This document shows, piece by piece, positions 1 through 8,574 of a stretch of 64,000 bases of DNA. The notes beneath the pieces were generated by a model. It did not search any database, was not told where the DNA came from, and saw only the letters and a program-made list of their open reading frames with translations. The stretch's first letter is position 1. Each line of letters opens with the position of its first letter. The translations under genes were made by a program, and so were the position numbers. This DNA is from AP-15 sp035252905 (GTDB lineage: Bacteria; Pseudomonadota; Alphaproteobacteria; ATCC43930; CGMCC-115725), in the NCBI GenBank assembly GCA_035252905.1, contig DATFCQ010000051.1, forward strand, positions 3,557 through 67,556, read 5' to 3'.

Positions 1-1
1 G

Positions 2-1087
2 GAGGACACGGTCCGGTGGCAGCGCATTCTCAACGAGCGCGGCTGGGCGGCCTTCAACTGGCCCAGGGATTACGGCGGACCCGGCTGGACGCCGGTCGAG
101 CGCATGATCTTTCTCGAAGAGAACCAATTGGCGCCGGCCCCGGAGGTCTCGTCGTTCAACATCACGATGATCGGCCCGGTGCTGATCCAATTCGGCACCG
201 AGGAGCAAAAGCGTCGCTTTCTGCCGCGCGCCGCCAACATCGACGACTGGTGGTGCCAGGGTTTCTCCGAGCCGGGTGCGGGGTCCGACCTCGCCGCGCT
301 GAAGACCGCGGCCAAGCGGGAGGGCGATCACTACGTCGTCAACGGCCAGAAGATCTGGACCTCGACGGCGCATCACGCCGATTGGTGCTTTTGCCTGGTG
401 CGCACCGATCCCGCGGCGAAAAAGCGGCAGGAGGGCATCTCCTTTCTGCTGATCGACATGAAGACGCCGGGCATCACGGTCCGACCGATCGTCTCGATCG
501 ACGGCAGCCATCACCTGAACGAAGTTTTCTTCGATGACGTCCGGGTGCCGGTCGCGATGCGCGTCGGCGAGGAGAACCGCGGCTGGGATGTCGCCAAATA
601 CCTGCTCGGTCACGAACGCACCGGCATCGCGCGGCTCGGCAAGTCGAAAGAGCGGGTTACATTCGCCCGGGAGAAAGCGCGCGAGGTGCGCGCCAACGGC
701 AGACCGTTGATCGAAGACCCGGCCTTCCGCTTGCGTGTCGCGCAACTGGAGGTCGACATCAAGGCGCTTGAGATCACCCAGTTCCGCGTCGTCTCCGATT
801 ACGCAAAGAAAGAGGCAGGCAAGCCCGATCCGCTGTCCTCGGCGCTGAAGATCAAGGGGACGGAACTCTTGCAGGCGACCACCGAGCTGGCGATGGATGT
901 CGGCGGGCCGCTGGCGATGCCCGATTGGGCGCAGGAGTTGGAGGCGCTCAGCAACGAGCCGGAACTCGGCCCCGCCTGGGCGAGCGAAGCGACCAAGAGC
1001 TATCTGTTTCTGCGCGCCGCCTCGATTTACGGCGGAACCAACGAAATCCAGAAGAACATCTTGACCAAGGCGGTGCTGGGGCTCTGA
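2..1087 (+). CDS. acyl-CoA dehydrogenase, large-subunit type (5' end outside window)
   Basis: Flavin enzyme that introduces the alpha-beta double bond in an acyl-CoA. The frame is open from base 2 and has no start codon in the window, so the N-terminus is missing. Visible are the GFSEPGAGSD flavin/substrate-loop motif, the central beta-domain and the C-terminal IYGGTNEIQKNI motif typical of acyl-CoA dehydrogenases. The stop overlaps the ATG of the next acyl-CoA dehydrogenase by one base (TGATG), so the two are translationally coupled. Paired genes of this kind encode heteromeric dehydrogenases for bulky or branched acyl-CoAs in other bacteria (family knowledge). The substrate cannot be read from the sequence. 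Confidence 0.93.
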   Translation, partial: EDTVRWQRILNERGWAAFNWPRDYGGPGWTPVERMIFLEENQLAPAPEVSSFNITMIGPVLIQFGTEEQKRRFLPRAANIDDWWCQGFSEPGAGSDLAALKTAAKREGDHYVVNGQKIWTSTAHHADWCFCLVRTDPAAKKRQEGISFLLIDMKTPGITVRPIVSIDGSHHLNEVFFDDVRVPVAMRVGEENRGWDVAKYLLGHERTGIARLGKSKERVTFAREKAREVRANGRPLIEDPAFRLRVAQLEVDIKALEITQFRVVSDYAKKEAGKPDPLSSALKIKGTELLQATTELAMDVGGPLAMPDWAQELEALSNEPELGPAWASEATKSYLFLRAASIYGGTNEIQKNILTKAVLGL

Positions 1088-2223
1088 TGAATTTCGATCT
1101 AAGCGACGAGCAGCGCCTGCTGCGCGATGCCGTCGACCGGCTGCTCGCCGACCATTACGGCTTTGCCCAGCGGCGCTCCTACCTCGCCGAGCCGGAAGGC
1201 TGGAGCAAATCCTTATGGTCGCGCTATGCCGAACAGGGCCTCCTCGGCCTGCCCTTTGCCGAGGAATATGGCGGCTTTGGCGGCGGCGCCATCGAGACCA
1301 TGCTGGTCATGGAGGCGTTCGGCCGCGTCCTGGCCCTCGAACCCTATCTGGCGACCGTCGTATTGAGCGGCACCGCGCTCAGCCTGGCAGGCAGCGAAGC
1401 GCAGAAATCCGCGATCCTGCCGCCGGTGGCCGAAGGCCGGATGACCTTGGCCTTCGCCCACGGCGAGCGCCAGGCGCGCTATGATCTGACCGACGTGTTG
1501 ACGACGGCGAGACCCACCGCCGGCGGCTGGGTCCTCGACGGAGCCAAGAGCGTCGTGGCGCATGGCGGCGGCGCCGATCGGCTGATCGTCAGCGCGCGCA
1601 TCGCGGGCGAGCGCGACGACCCCGACGGCATCGGCCTGTTTCTGGTCGATGCGGAGGCGAACGGCCTCGCCCGCCGCTCCTACCCGATGCGCGACGGCAC
1701 GCAGGCGGCGGAGATCGCGCTCCACGCGGTCGAGGTCGCCCGCGACGATCTGCTGGGCGAGCCCGGCGCGGCGTTGCCGATCATCGAGCGGGTGGTCGAG
1801 GCGGGCATCGCGGCGAGTTCGGCGGAGGCGATCGGGGCGATGGAGGCGATGCACGCGATGACCCTCGAATACTTGAAGACGCGCCAGCAGTTCGGCAAGC
1901 CGATCGGCCAGAACCAAGCCTTGCAGCACCGCGCGGCGGAGATGTTGATCGCCCTGGAAGAGGGCCGCAGCATGGCGATGCTCGCGGCGATGATGGTCGA
2001 GGAGCCCGACCCGGCGGAGCGGGCCCGCAACATCGCCATGGCCAAGATCGGCGTCGGCCAGGCGAGCCGCTTTGTCGCGCAGAATGCGATCCAATTGCAC
2101 GGCGGCATCGGCATGACCGAGGAATACGCGGTGGGCCATTACTTCCGGCGCGTCATGGTGATCGAGCACATGTTCGGCGACCCCACCTACCATCTGTCGC
2201 GCCTTGCCGAACAGGTACAATAG
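1087..2223 (+). CDS. acyl-CoA dehydrogenase, second subunit type
   Basis: A 378-residue acyl-CoA dehydrogenase family protein starting MNFDLSDEQRLLRDAV, the usual N-terminal helix of the family. It has the C-terminal QLHGGIGMTEEYAVGHYFRR motif. It differs from the upstream paralogue and is smaller, like the partner chain of alpha2beta2 acyl-CoA dehydrogenases. The ATG is chosen because it overlaps the upstream stop by one base; longer in-frame starts would run inside the first gene. The two genes probably form one heteromeric enzyme (inference). The VOC gene follows 22 bases downstream in the same operon. Confidence 0.92.
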   Translation: MNFDLSDEQRLLRDAVDRLLADHYGFAQRRSYLAEPEGWSKSLWSRYAEQGLLGLPFAEEYGGFGGGAIETMLVMEAFGRVLALEPYLATVVLSGTALSLAGSEAQKSAILPPVAEGRMTLAFAHGERQARYDLTDVLTTARPTAGGWVLDGAKSVVAHGGGADRLIVSARIAGERDDPDGIGLFLVDAEANGLARRSYPMRDGTQAAEIALHAVEVARDDLLGEPGAALPIIERVVEAGIAASSAEAIGAMEAMHAMTLEYLKTRQQFGKPIGQNQALQHRAAEMLIALEEGRSMAMLAAMMVEEPDPAERARNIAMAKIGVGQASRFVAQNAIQLHGGIGMTEEYAVGHYFRRVMVIEHMFGDPTYHLSRLAEQVQ

Positions 2224-2245
2224 ACTTCTGAACAGGAGAGGAAAA

Positions 2246-2635
2246 ATGAGTGTCGAGCTCAACCACACGATCATCCGGGTCAAGGACAAATGGGCTTCGG
2301 CCAAGTTCCTCGCCGCGATCCTGGACCTGGAAGCGGGACCGGAATGGGGTCACTTCGTGCCGGTTCGCACCGGCAACGGGGTCACGCTCGACTTTTCCGA
2401 TTCTGCGGATTTCAGTCCCCAGCACTACGCCTTTCTGGTCAGCGAAGCGGAATTTGACGCCGCGCTCGCGCGCATTCGCGCCCAGGGCGTCCGGCATTAT
2501 GCGACCCCGCGCCGCGAGCGGCCCGGCGAAATCAATCACCGCTACGGCGGCCGCGGAGTCTATTTCGACGACCCGAACGGTCACCTGCTCGAACTGATCA
2601 CCCAGCCCTACGGTCCGACCCCCGAGGGCGGCTAG
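2246..2635 (+). CDS. VOC (glyoxalase/dioxygenase fold) family protein
   Basis: A 129-residue single-module vicinal-oxygen-chelate protein. It opens with LNHTIIRVKD and ends with VYFDDPNGHLLELITQPYG, the beta-strand that normally carries the metal-binding Glu. Family members bind a divalent metal and act in isomerisation, ring cleavage or resistance; the reaction here is unknown. The ATG follows a strong AGGAGAGG Shine-Dalgarno at 2233-2241. The position directly after the acyl-CoA dehydrogenase pair suggests a role in the same catabolic pathway. A REP-like element begins just after the stop. Confidence 0.85.
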   Translation: MSVELNHTIIRVKDKWASAKFLAAILDLEAGPEWGHFVPVRTGNGVTLDFSDSADFSPQHYAFLVSEAEFDAALARIRAQGVRHYATPRRERPGEINHRYGGRGVYFDDPNGHLLELITQPYGPTPEGG

Positions 2636-2636
2636 G

Positions 2637-2760
2637 CAGCGGAATGCGCTGCGCTTTTCCGCCCTACAACGACAACGTCCTCCACAAGCATGGAGCGTAG
2701 GGCGGAATAGCGGAGCGTATTCCGCCAACTTCGCAGCACGACGACTTAAGCAGGCTCTGA
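2637..2760. repeat. REP-doublet-like intergenic element, copy 1
   Basis: Inverted arms GGAATGCGCTGCGCTTTTCC (from 2641, continuing GCCCTAC) and GTAGGGCGGAATAGC...TATTCCGCC (2697-2726) flank a short unrelated spacer. The right side ends with an outer tail (to about 2760) whose reverse complement reads TCAGAGCCTGCTTAAGTCG. The same architecture recurs at six other places in this window. Confidence 0.85.
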
Positions 2761-2767
2761 GCGCGCA

Positions 2768-4561
2768 TTATCCGGACAGCACCGGCAATTCGACAAACGA
2801 AGGCGTCTCCTCGGCGTGGTGGATCGTGTTGGTCGCGACCCGGATATCGGCGTCGGTGTCGTCTGCCAATATCTTGTGGCCGCTGTTCGTATTGCGGGCG
2901 CGGTGCGGGAAGTTGCTGCTGGTGACGTCGATCTCGATCCGGCTGCCGGCGCGCAAGGTGTGGCAGATGTCGCCGAGCGCGACGGTCAGCGGATAGGTCC
3001 GGCCGGGCACAAGCGGCCGCGCCTCGCGCGGCGAATCCCGGTATAGCGCGCGCATGACGCCGTCCATCAGCAGCATCGCGGTTCCGTCCGGGTGGCGCTC
3101 GACCAGTTTGGCGACGAAATCCGTATCGGGGCAGTCGGAGGCGACGGAAAGATGGACATGCACCGGGCCGGCGATCGTCAGGTCGCGGGGCAAAGGCTCG
3201 CCGCTGTAGACGAGACCATAATCCGGTAACGCCCGCACCGGGCGCTGGTCGCGCGGCCCGGAATCGATCAGCATGTTGCGCCCGCCAAGGCTCGGGACCG
3301 GACGGCGCGGATCATATCGGTAACGCCGCGCCGCGCCGCCCGGCCCGACTGCAAGGCTGCCGTCGCCGCACAGGTAGAGGCGGCGCGGTGCGACCCCGGG
3401 AGGCGGCCAGGTTGCGGCGTGCACCCAGTCGTCGGCGACATAGAGGGTGCGATCCGAGGCCCAGGCGCGCGGCGAGTAGAATACCGCCGGCTCGTCGACA
3501 ATGGCGGCGGGCACGTCCTGCAGCCAATGGCCGAACCATTCGAAATAGGGGTCGCGCGGCCAGAAATTGTCGGCATAAACGAAATAGTGCTCGTTTGGGC
3601 CGATCCACAGTTTCTGATGGCCGACGCGCCCCTGGATATCCTGGAACGCCGCGACGACGCTGGTCTGGAAAATGTCGAACCAGGTCGTGACGTGAAAGCC
3701 GGGGATCGCGATCGTCTTCCGGAAATTATGCGCGGCGCGGAACGCGTCGGCCTCGGGATGGGTGATGATCTCGTCGAGAAAGGGCTGCCCGATCGCAAAG
3801 TCCGGGTATCCCGAGAGCGGCAGCCGCATCCAGTCGGGCGAGCCGATAAAGGGCGGATCGGCCTCCCGCGCCCGGTCGAGCCTTGTGTAGCGCGCCGCTG
3901 CCGCGGCGGCCGCCCGCTCCAATTCCGCCGGGCCGATCCCGAACCGCTGCATGACCGCCGCGCGATGCGAAGCCGACAGGCCGGGGATGTTGCGGGCAAC
4001 CCACAGCCATAGCCGTTCCATCTCGATCGACTGGCCCTCATAGACGACATCGTCGTAGATGCTCGACCCGCCCGCCTGGGCAAAGAAGGCGCAGAGGCTC
4101 GGGTGACGGGTCGAGGCGGCGGCCAGGGCAGTCGTGGCGCCGGCGGAGGAGCCGGAGACGCCGACGCGATGGTTGGTCCAGGGCTGCGCCGCAATCCATT
4201 CCAATGTGTCCCATCCGTCCGCGGCGTCATCGGCATAGACGCGGTCCTCGCCCTCGGAAGCGTGGCGGCCGCGGGTATCCTGATAGACCGCGGCATAGCC
4301 GTGCGCGACGATGGCGCGCCAGCCGCGCAGGATCGAGCCGCGCATCGGCTCCTCGGCGCTCGGCAGCCAGGCCCGCGTGCAGTCGGTCTTGTCGCGCGCG
4401 TCGGCGGCGGCGATGCCGTAGGGCGTGCGCTGCAGGATGACCGGCCAGCGCGGCCCGCCCGCCTGCGGCAGGAATACGAAGGTATTGAGACGCACCCCGT
4501 CGTGCATCGCCACCATCGCCTGAAAGCAGTGTCCGCCGTCGAGAGCAAATTCAGTGGGCAT
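2768..4561 (-). CDS. CocE/NonD family serine hydrolase (X-Pro dipeptidyl-peptidase fold)
   Basis: A 597-residue alpha/beta hydrolase with the CocE/X-Pro peptidase layout: an N-terminal catalytic domain with the nucleophile motif GSSAGAT at about residue 140, a helical cap, and a C-terminal jelly-roll domain (ISGPV-type strands; here LTIAGPVHVHLSV). Relatives hydrolyse acyl esters, amides or acyl-peptides. The start is ATG 4561, preceded by GGGGGAG at a good distance; a TTG two codons upstream is possible but less likely. There is no signal peptide, so it should be cytosolic. The REP element lies immediately downstream. The natural substrate is unknown. Confidence 0.9.
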   Translation of the reverse strand: MPTEFALDGGHCFQAMVAMHDGVRLNTFVFLPQAGGPRWPVILQRTPYGIAAADARDKTDCTRAWLPSAEEPMRGSILRGWRAIVAHGYAAVYQDTRGRHASEGEDRVYADDAADGWDTLEWIAAQPWTNHRVGVSGSSAGATTALAAASTRHPSLCAFFAQAGGSSIYDDVVYEGQSIEMERLWLWVARNIPGLSASHRAAVMQRFGIGPAELERAAAAAAARYTRLDRAREADPPFIGSPDWMRLPLSGYPDFAIGQPFLDEIITHPEADAFRAAHNFRKTIAIPGFHVTTWFDIFQTSVVAAFQDIQGRVGHQKLWIGPNEHYFVYADNFWPRDPYFEWFGHWLQDVPAAIVDEPAVFYSPRAWASDRTLYVADDWVHAATWPPPGVAPRRLYLCGDGSLAVGPGGAARRYRYDPRRPVPSLGGRNMLIDSGPRDQRPVRALPDYGLVYSGEPLPRDLTIAGPVHVHLSVASDCPDTDFVAKLVERHPDGTAMLLMDGVMRALYRDSPREARPLVPGRTYPLTVALGDICHTLRAGSRIEIDVTSSNFPHRARNTNSGHKILADDTDADIRVATNTIHHAEETPSFVELPVLSG

Positions 4562-4785
4562 GGTCAATCTCCCCCTGCACGGGCGGCGTGAAGATATTCC
4601 AGAATGCTCGTATTACCACGGCCGGTATTTTACCAGTGAGGCGGTGAGACAGTGAGGAAGAGTTTTCGCGCGGCCCCTTCGACAAGCTCAGGAGGTGCAC
4701 AACATCTTCTTCTTATTGCCTCACCGTCTCATTGTGACATTATCGTTTGCCGCATGTGGAAGGCATCAACCCCCGCTTGCTCCGC

Positions 4786-5511
4786 TCACGCCAAAGTCAG
4801 TAGCCGTCCATAGCCGGCGACCGGCTCTCGCACGCCGACCTCGCGCAAGGCGTGCCACATCATCGCCGAGGCGCTCGACAGGACCGGCTTTCCAAGATCC
4901 CGCTCAAGCGCTGCGAGCACCGGCACGGTCGGCATCCCGGTGCCGGAGAGGAAGACCGCCTCGGCCTCCTCGGCATCGACCGCGCGCGCGAGGCGATAGG
5001 CCCGTTCGGCGGTTTCGTCGTAGATATTGGTGACGCCTTTCAGATTGTCGCAGCGGACGACGCGGAACCCGTGCGCTTCAAGATGCGCCTTCCCCTTCTG
5101 GGTCGTCTCCGCCGAATAGGGCGCGCCGAGCGCCAGCCGCTCGACCCCGAGCCGCCGCAAGGCCCGCACGACCGCTCCGAAAGCGGTGACGACGCGGGTT
5201 CCGGTCGATTTCTGCAAACGCGCAAGGAGGTCGGCTTCGCCCTGCCGGCCGAGGTCATAGCTCGTCGCGGTATGCGCCAATACGATGATGTCGGGCTTGA
5301 CCAGGGCCAGCATCTCGACGCAGGGGTCGATCGTGTCGACCATCATGCGGGTGCGCTCGCTCTGCCCGGCGAGCGAACCGGGCACGCCGCGCGCGATCAT
5401 GCGGTTGAAGTGCAAGGATACGCCGGGCGGCGCCAGCGCGATCATCTCCGGCTCCACGGTCGGATTGCCGGGCGGCAGCAGAAAGCCCAGCCTTGCTCTC
5501 CATCCGATCAT
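4786..5511 (-). CDS. maleate isomerase / arylmalonate decarboxylase-like (Asp/Glu racemase superfamily) protein
   Basis: A 241-residue protein with the two-lobed Asp/Glu racemase fold; the closest pattern is maleate cis-trans isomerase/arylmalonate decarboxylase (LLPPGNPTVEPEM near the N-terminus, GTGMPT in the second lobe). These enzymes use one or two active-site cysteines. At the first site the sequence is LAHTATSY, with His80 where Cys or Gly is expected, and at the second LSGTGMPT, with Gly190 where Cys is expected. A standard Cys mechanism therefore seems impossible. The ATG has a clear GGAGGA Shine-Dalgarno. The gene overlaps the 3' end of the MFS gene on the same strand, suggesting co-transcription with a carrier for an organic acid. 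Confidence 0.8.
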   Translation of the reverse strand: MIGWRARLGFLLPPGNPTVEPEMIALAPPGVSLHFNRMIARGVPGSLAGQSERTRMMVDTIDPCVEMLALVKPDIIVLAHTATSYDLGRQGEADLLARLQKSTGTRVVTAFGAVVRALRRLGVERLALGAPYSAETTQKGKAHLEAHGFRVVRCDNLKGVTNIYDETAERAYRLARAVDAEEAEAVFLSGTGMPTVPVLAALERDLGKPVLSSASAMMWHALREVGVREPVAGYGRLLTLA

Positions 5512-6907
5512 TGCCTGTCCTCCGTTTTCGCCCGCGACCGGAAACGGGCGTCCCTACCGCAATCCTTCCTGGCGCGAGGGTCCGCGCGTTGACCCCGAGA
5601 TCGGGCAGATGCAATTCCACATCGCGCGTCTCCGGCCCCATCAGCGCACCGATGATGATCAGAATGCCCGCGATCCCGACCAGTACCACGGGCGTATAGA
5701 CATAAGGCATCACCCTGGCCAGGCCGAGCATATAAAGTCCGGCGAAGGCCGGCACGACCACCGCCACGCTGTAGCCGATGCCGTAGCCCGAAGCCCGCAC
5801 ATTCGTGGGAAAGCGCTCACACAGGTAGGTCGTGACGATGCCCCAGGGCGAGACCACCAACAGATAGAACAGACAGGCGATGAACGTGGTCAGGATCGGA
5901 TTGCCTCCGCCCAGTCCGTGCGCGACCGCGGCGCTGAACAGCCCGCAACCGAAGATCAGGACGATCGCACCGCTGATCACGATGGCCGGCCGCCGCCCGA
6001 TGATCTGGCTGAACAGGCCAAAGGCCACAAAGGCGAAGAACTGGATAAAGCTGGTGATCAATAATCCATTTGTCATAACCTGGCTGGGGACCTTCAATTG
6101 CTGGATCATGACGCCGGGCATGACGCCGATCGCCGCTTGCGAGCCGAACCAGAACCCGAGCATCATCAGCAGGATTTGCAACAGGCTGCGCCGGTGTGCG
6201 CCCGACATGACCTCGCGGAGCGGCGCGCCGCTCTTCTCTGCCGCCTCCCACAGCGTCGACTCGGGAACGGTGCGATAATAGAGCAGGAACAGAAAGGCGA
6301 GGATCGCCCCGAACACGAACGGAATCCGCCATCCCCAGTTATAATATTGCTCCTTTGTGGTCGCGCCCAGCATGATGGCGGTAATCACGGAGACGAAGAA
6401 AAACCCGATCGGATAGGCGCCCTGCAATATACCGCCGACCAGACCGCGCCGGTCCTTCGGCACCATCTCCAGCGCCAGCGTATTGTTGGAGGTGTATTCG
6501 CCGCCCATAAACACGCCGTCAATAAAGCGCAGAGCAATCAGCAATACGAGCGACCAAACTCCGATGCCCGCATATCCGGGCAGCCAGGAAATGAACAACG
6601 TGAACACACCGAACCCGGCGATACTGATCATCGTGGTCCGCCGCCGTCCGATCCGGTCGGCCCAGTGGCCGAAGATGACGGCGCCGCACGGACGGCCGAG
6701 CAGCGTCGATGCAAAGGTGAAAAAGTAGATCGTCGTCGTGGCAGCGGGGCTCAGCCCCTTCGGCTCGAAATACTCGATCACCGGAGCCAGCACGAGAACC
6801 GGCAGGTAGATGTCGAAAAAATCGATGGCGAAGCCGATGCATCCGGCGAGCACGGTGCGGCGGGCTTCCGGCGACAATGGCTCGGAGCCGATCAGACCTG
6901 ATTTCAC
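5255..6907 (-). CDS. MFS transporter, metabolite:H+ symporter-like
   Basis: An inner-membrane secondary carrier of 550 residues. Twelve hydrophobic segments occupy about residues 20-440, with the family signature GHWADRIGRRRT between helices 2 and 3 and a GGEYTSNNT loop like those of sugar or organic-acid:proton symporters. The start is GTG 6907 after GGAGGG; the frame stays open far upstream but that DNA is a repeat element. The last roughly 100 residues are non-hydrophobic, Arg-rich and overlap the racemase-like gene by 257 bases in another frame, so the true C-terminus may be altered by a frameshift. It probably imports the substrate of the neighbouring isomerase-like or hydrolase gene (inference). 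Confidence 0.85.
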   Translation of the reverse strand: MKSGLIGSEPLSPEARRTVLAGCIGFAIDFFDIYLPVLVLAPVIEYFEPKGLSPAATTTIYFFTFASTLLGRPCGAVIFGHWADRIGRRRTTMISIAGFGVFTLFISWLPGYAGIGVWSLVLLIALRFIDGVFMGGEYTSNNTLALEMVPKDRRGLVGGILQGAYPIGFFFVSVITAIMLGATTKEQYYNWGWRIPFVFGAILAFLFLLYYRTVPESTLWEAAEKSGAPLREVMSGAHRRSLLQILLMMLGFWFGSQAAIGVMPGVMIQQLKVPSQVMTNGLLITSFIQFFAFVAFGLFSQIIGRRPAIVISGAIVLIFGCGLFSAAVAHGLGGGNPILTTFIACLFYLLVVSPWGIVTTYLCERFPTNVRASGYGIGYSVAVVVPAFAGLYMLGLARVMPYVYTPVVLVGIAGILIIIGALMGPETRDVELHLPDLGVNARTLAPGRIAVGTPVSGRGRKRRTGNDRMESKAGLSAAARQSDRGAGDDRAGAARRILALQPHDRARRARFARRAERAHPHDGRHDRPLRRDAGPGQARHHRIGAYRDEL

Positions 6908-6957
6908 GGTTGCGCCCTCCCGCTGACGTATTGCTTGATAGGGTGAACACCGCGTCG

Positions 6958-7075
6958 CAGAGCCTGTTTGAGTCGTCCTGCCGCGAAGTCGGCGGAATAC
7001 GCTACGCTTTTCCGCCCTACGCTTGTCGGAAATATCGTAGGGCGGAAAAGCGCCGCGGGCGGCGCGCATTCCGCC
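6958..7075. repeat. REP-doublet-like intergenic element, copy 2
   Basis: Starts with the outer end AGAGCCTGTTTGAGTCGTC, then the arm GGCGGAATACGCTACGCTTT (continuing TCCGCCCTAC), a spacer, and the opposite arm GTAGGGCGGAAAAGC...GCATTCCGCC. It lies between the divergent MFS and TPR genes. The open frame that runs through it is an artefact of the GC-rich repeat. Confidence 0.85.
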
Positions 7076-7222
7076 ATTTTTCCTGCGACCTCCGACGGAA
7101 GGCCGTTTCTGCGCGCGCTTGAGCGGCGGGCTTGTGCCGGATATAAAATCGGATCCCGTACAATGGCTCAGCACGACCCGAGGCCGATCCAGAACCGGCG
7201 TTCGGAAGGCAATGGAGCGGAC

Positions 7223-8545
7223 ATGATCCAGGACGCTCAGGGGCATCCCCTTTCCGGCGCGGCGGAAGCGGCCGTCACCGCATACGATCAGGCGGTACGG
7301 GCTTTCAATCTCGTCCATGGCGACTCCGTCGGCCTGTTCGACGCCGCGCGCCAGGCCGCGCCCGGCTTCGCCATGGCGCATCTGGGAAAAGCCTGGGTCT
7401 TGGCCCTGACCAATGATCCCGGCATGATGGCTGAGGCCCAGGCGCTGGTCGAAACCGTCCGGCCCTTGCCTGTGAACGAGCGCGAAGCGGCCCACCTCGC
7501 CGCCCTGTCCCATTTGGTTCAAGGCGCCCGGGCCGCCGCCGTCACGGTGCTGGACCGCCATCTGATGCGCTATCCTTTCGACCTCGTCGCGCATCAGGGC
7601 GCGGCGCTGACCGACGGATTTCTCGGGCGGTTCCCTTGGCTGCGGGATCGGTCGGCGCGAGCCCTGCCGCTGTGGTCGCAGGACCGGCCGGGCTACGGGT
7701 CGCTGTTGGCCTTTCACGCTTTCGGATTGGAGGAAGCCGGCGATTATGCCCGCGCCGAGGACGAGTCGCGCGCCGCCGCCGAACTCGAACCGCTGAGTTT
7801 CTGGCCGCATCACACCGTCGCGCATGTCATGGAAATGACCGGCCGCCCGGAAGACGGGCTGGGGTGGATGGCGGCCCGCGAGAATTTGTGGTCGACCCCC
7901 GGCCACGTCAATCAGGTCCATATCTGGTGGCACAAGGCGCTGTTCCATCTCGAGCTCGGGCAATACGAGGCCGCGCTCGCGCTCCATGACGGCCCGATCC
8001 GCGCCATGCAGCGCCCTCTGGGCCTCAGCCTGACCAACGCCACGGCGCTGTTGTGGCGTCTCGACATGCTCGGCTGCGACGTCGGCGACCGCTGGCACGA
8101 GCTGGCGACGTTATGGGAAGGCCGCGCCGACGGGAAATGCCTGGTCTTCACCGACATTCACGCCGCAATGGCCGAGTTGCGATCGGGTCAGGAGGCATTG
8201 GTCGAGCGGCGGCTCAGGGCAATGCGCGAGACGGCGGCCGGCGGCCGCGAAGCGGCCGCTCTCTACCGCACCGTCGGCATCCCGGTCGTCGAGGGCCTCG
8301 TGGCGTTCCACCGCGGCGCCTACGACCGGGCGGTCGACGCGCTATTGCCGGCTCGTTGCGATCTGTGGCAGATCGGCGGCAGCCACGCGCAACGCGACGT
8401 CGTGGCCTGGACCTTGACCGAGGCGGCCCTGCGCGCCGGGCGGCGGGAGGAGGCCCTGGCGCTGGCATATGAGCGCCTCGGGACCCGCCCGCGCAGCGTC
8501 CCGAACCGGCGCTTTCTCCGCCGCGCCGAGGACATCGCGGGCTGA
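7223..8545 (+). CDS. TPR protein, TTC38 family
   Basis: A 440-residue all-helical protein resembling the tetratricopeptide repeat protein 38 family. It shows repeated helix pairs such as FAMAHLGKAWVLA, HHTVAHVMEMTGRPEDGLGWM and WWHKALFHLELGQYEAALAL. Neither signal peptide nor membrane segment is seen, so a cytosolic scaffold or binding role is likely. The start ATG 7223 follows GGAG at 7215; an alternative ATG at 7163 lacks a good ribosome site. The gene is followed 29 bases later by an amidohydrolase, probably in the same operon. No enzymatic function is known for the family. Confidence 0.85.
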   Translation: MIQDAQGHPLSGAAEAAVTAYDQAVRAFNLVHGDSVGLFDAARQAAPGFAMAHLGKAWVLALTNDPGMMAEAQALVETVRPLPVNEREAAHLAALSHLVQGARAAAVTVLDRHLMRYPFDLVAHQGAALTDGFLGRFPWLRDRSARALPLWSQDRPGYGSLLAFHAFGLEEAGDYARAEDESRAAAELEPLSFWPHHTVAHVMEMTGRPEDGLGWMAARENLWSTPGHVNQVHIWWHKALFHLELGQYEAALALHDGPIRAMQRPLGLSLTNATALLWRLDMLGCDVGDRWHELATLWEGRADGKCLVFTDIHAAMAELRSGQEALVERRLRAMRETAAGGREAAALYRTVGIPVVEGLVAFHRGAYDRAVDALLPARCDLWQIGGSHAQRDVVAWTLTEAALRAGRREEALALAYERLGTRPRSVPNRRFLRRAEDIAG

Positions 8546-8574
8546 TTGCGCACAGGGACCGGCGGGGGAAAGCC

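Noticed and set aside
1213..2304. Long antisense frames over acyl-CoA dehydrogenase, amidohydrolase and CoA-transferase genes
   Set aside because: They are the expected complement of high third-position GC. The sense strands have family motifs and ribosome sites; the antisense products are low-complexity.
6908..8098. A 947-codon minus-strand frame that extends the MFS gene upstream
   Set aside because: The extension runs antisense through the TPR gene and the REP element and is Arg/Gly/His-rich. The transporter has its own GTG with a good ribosome site at 6907.
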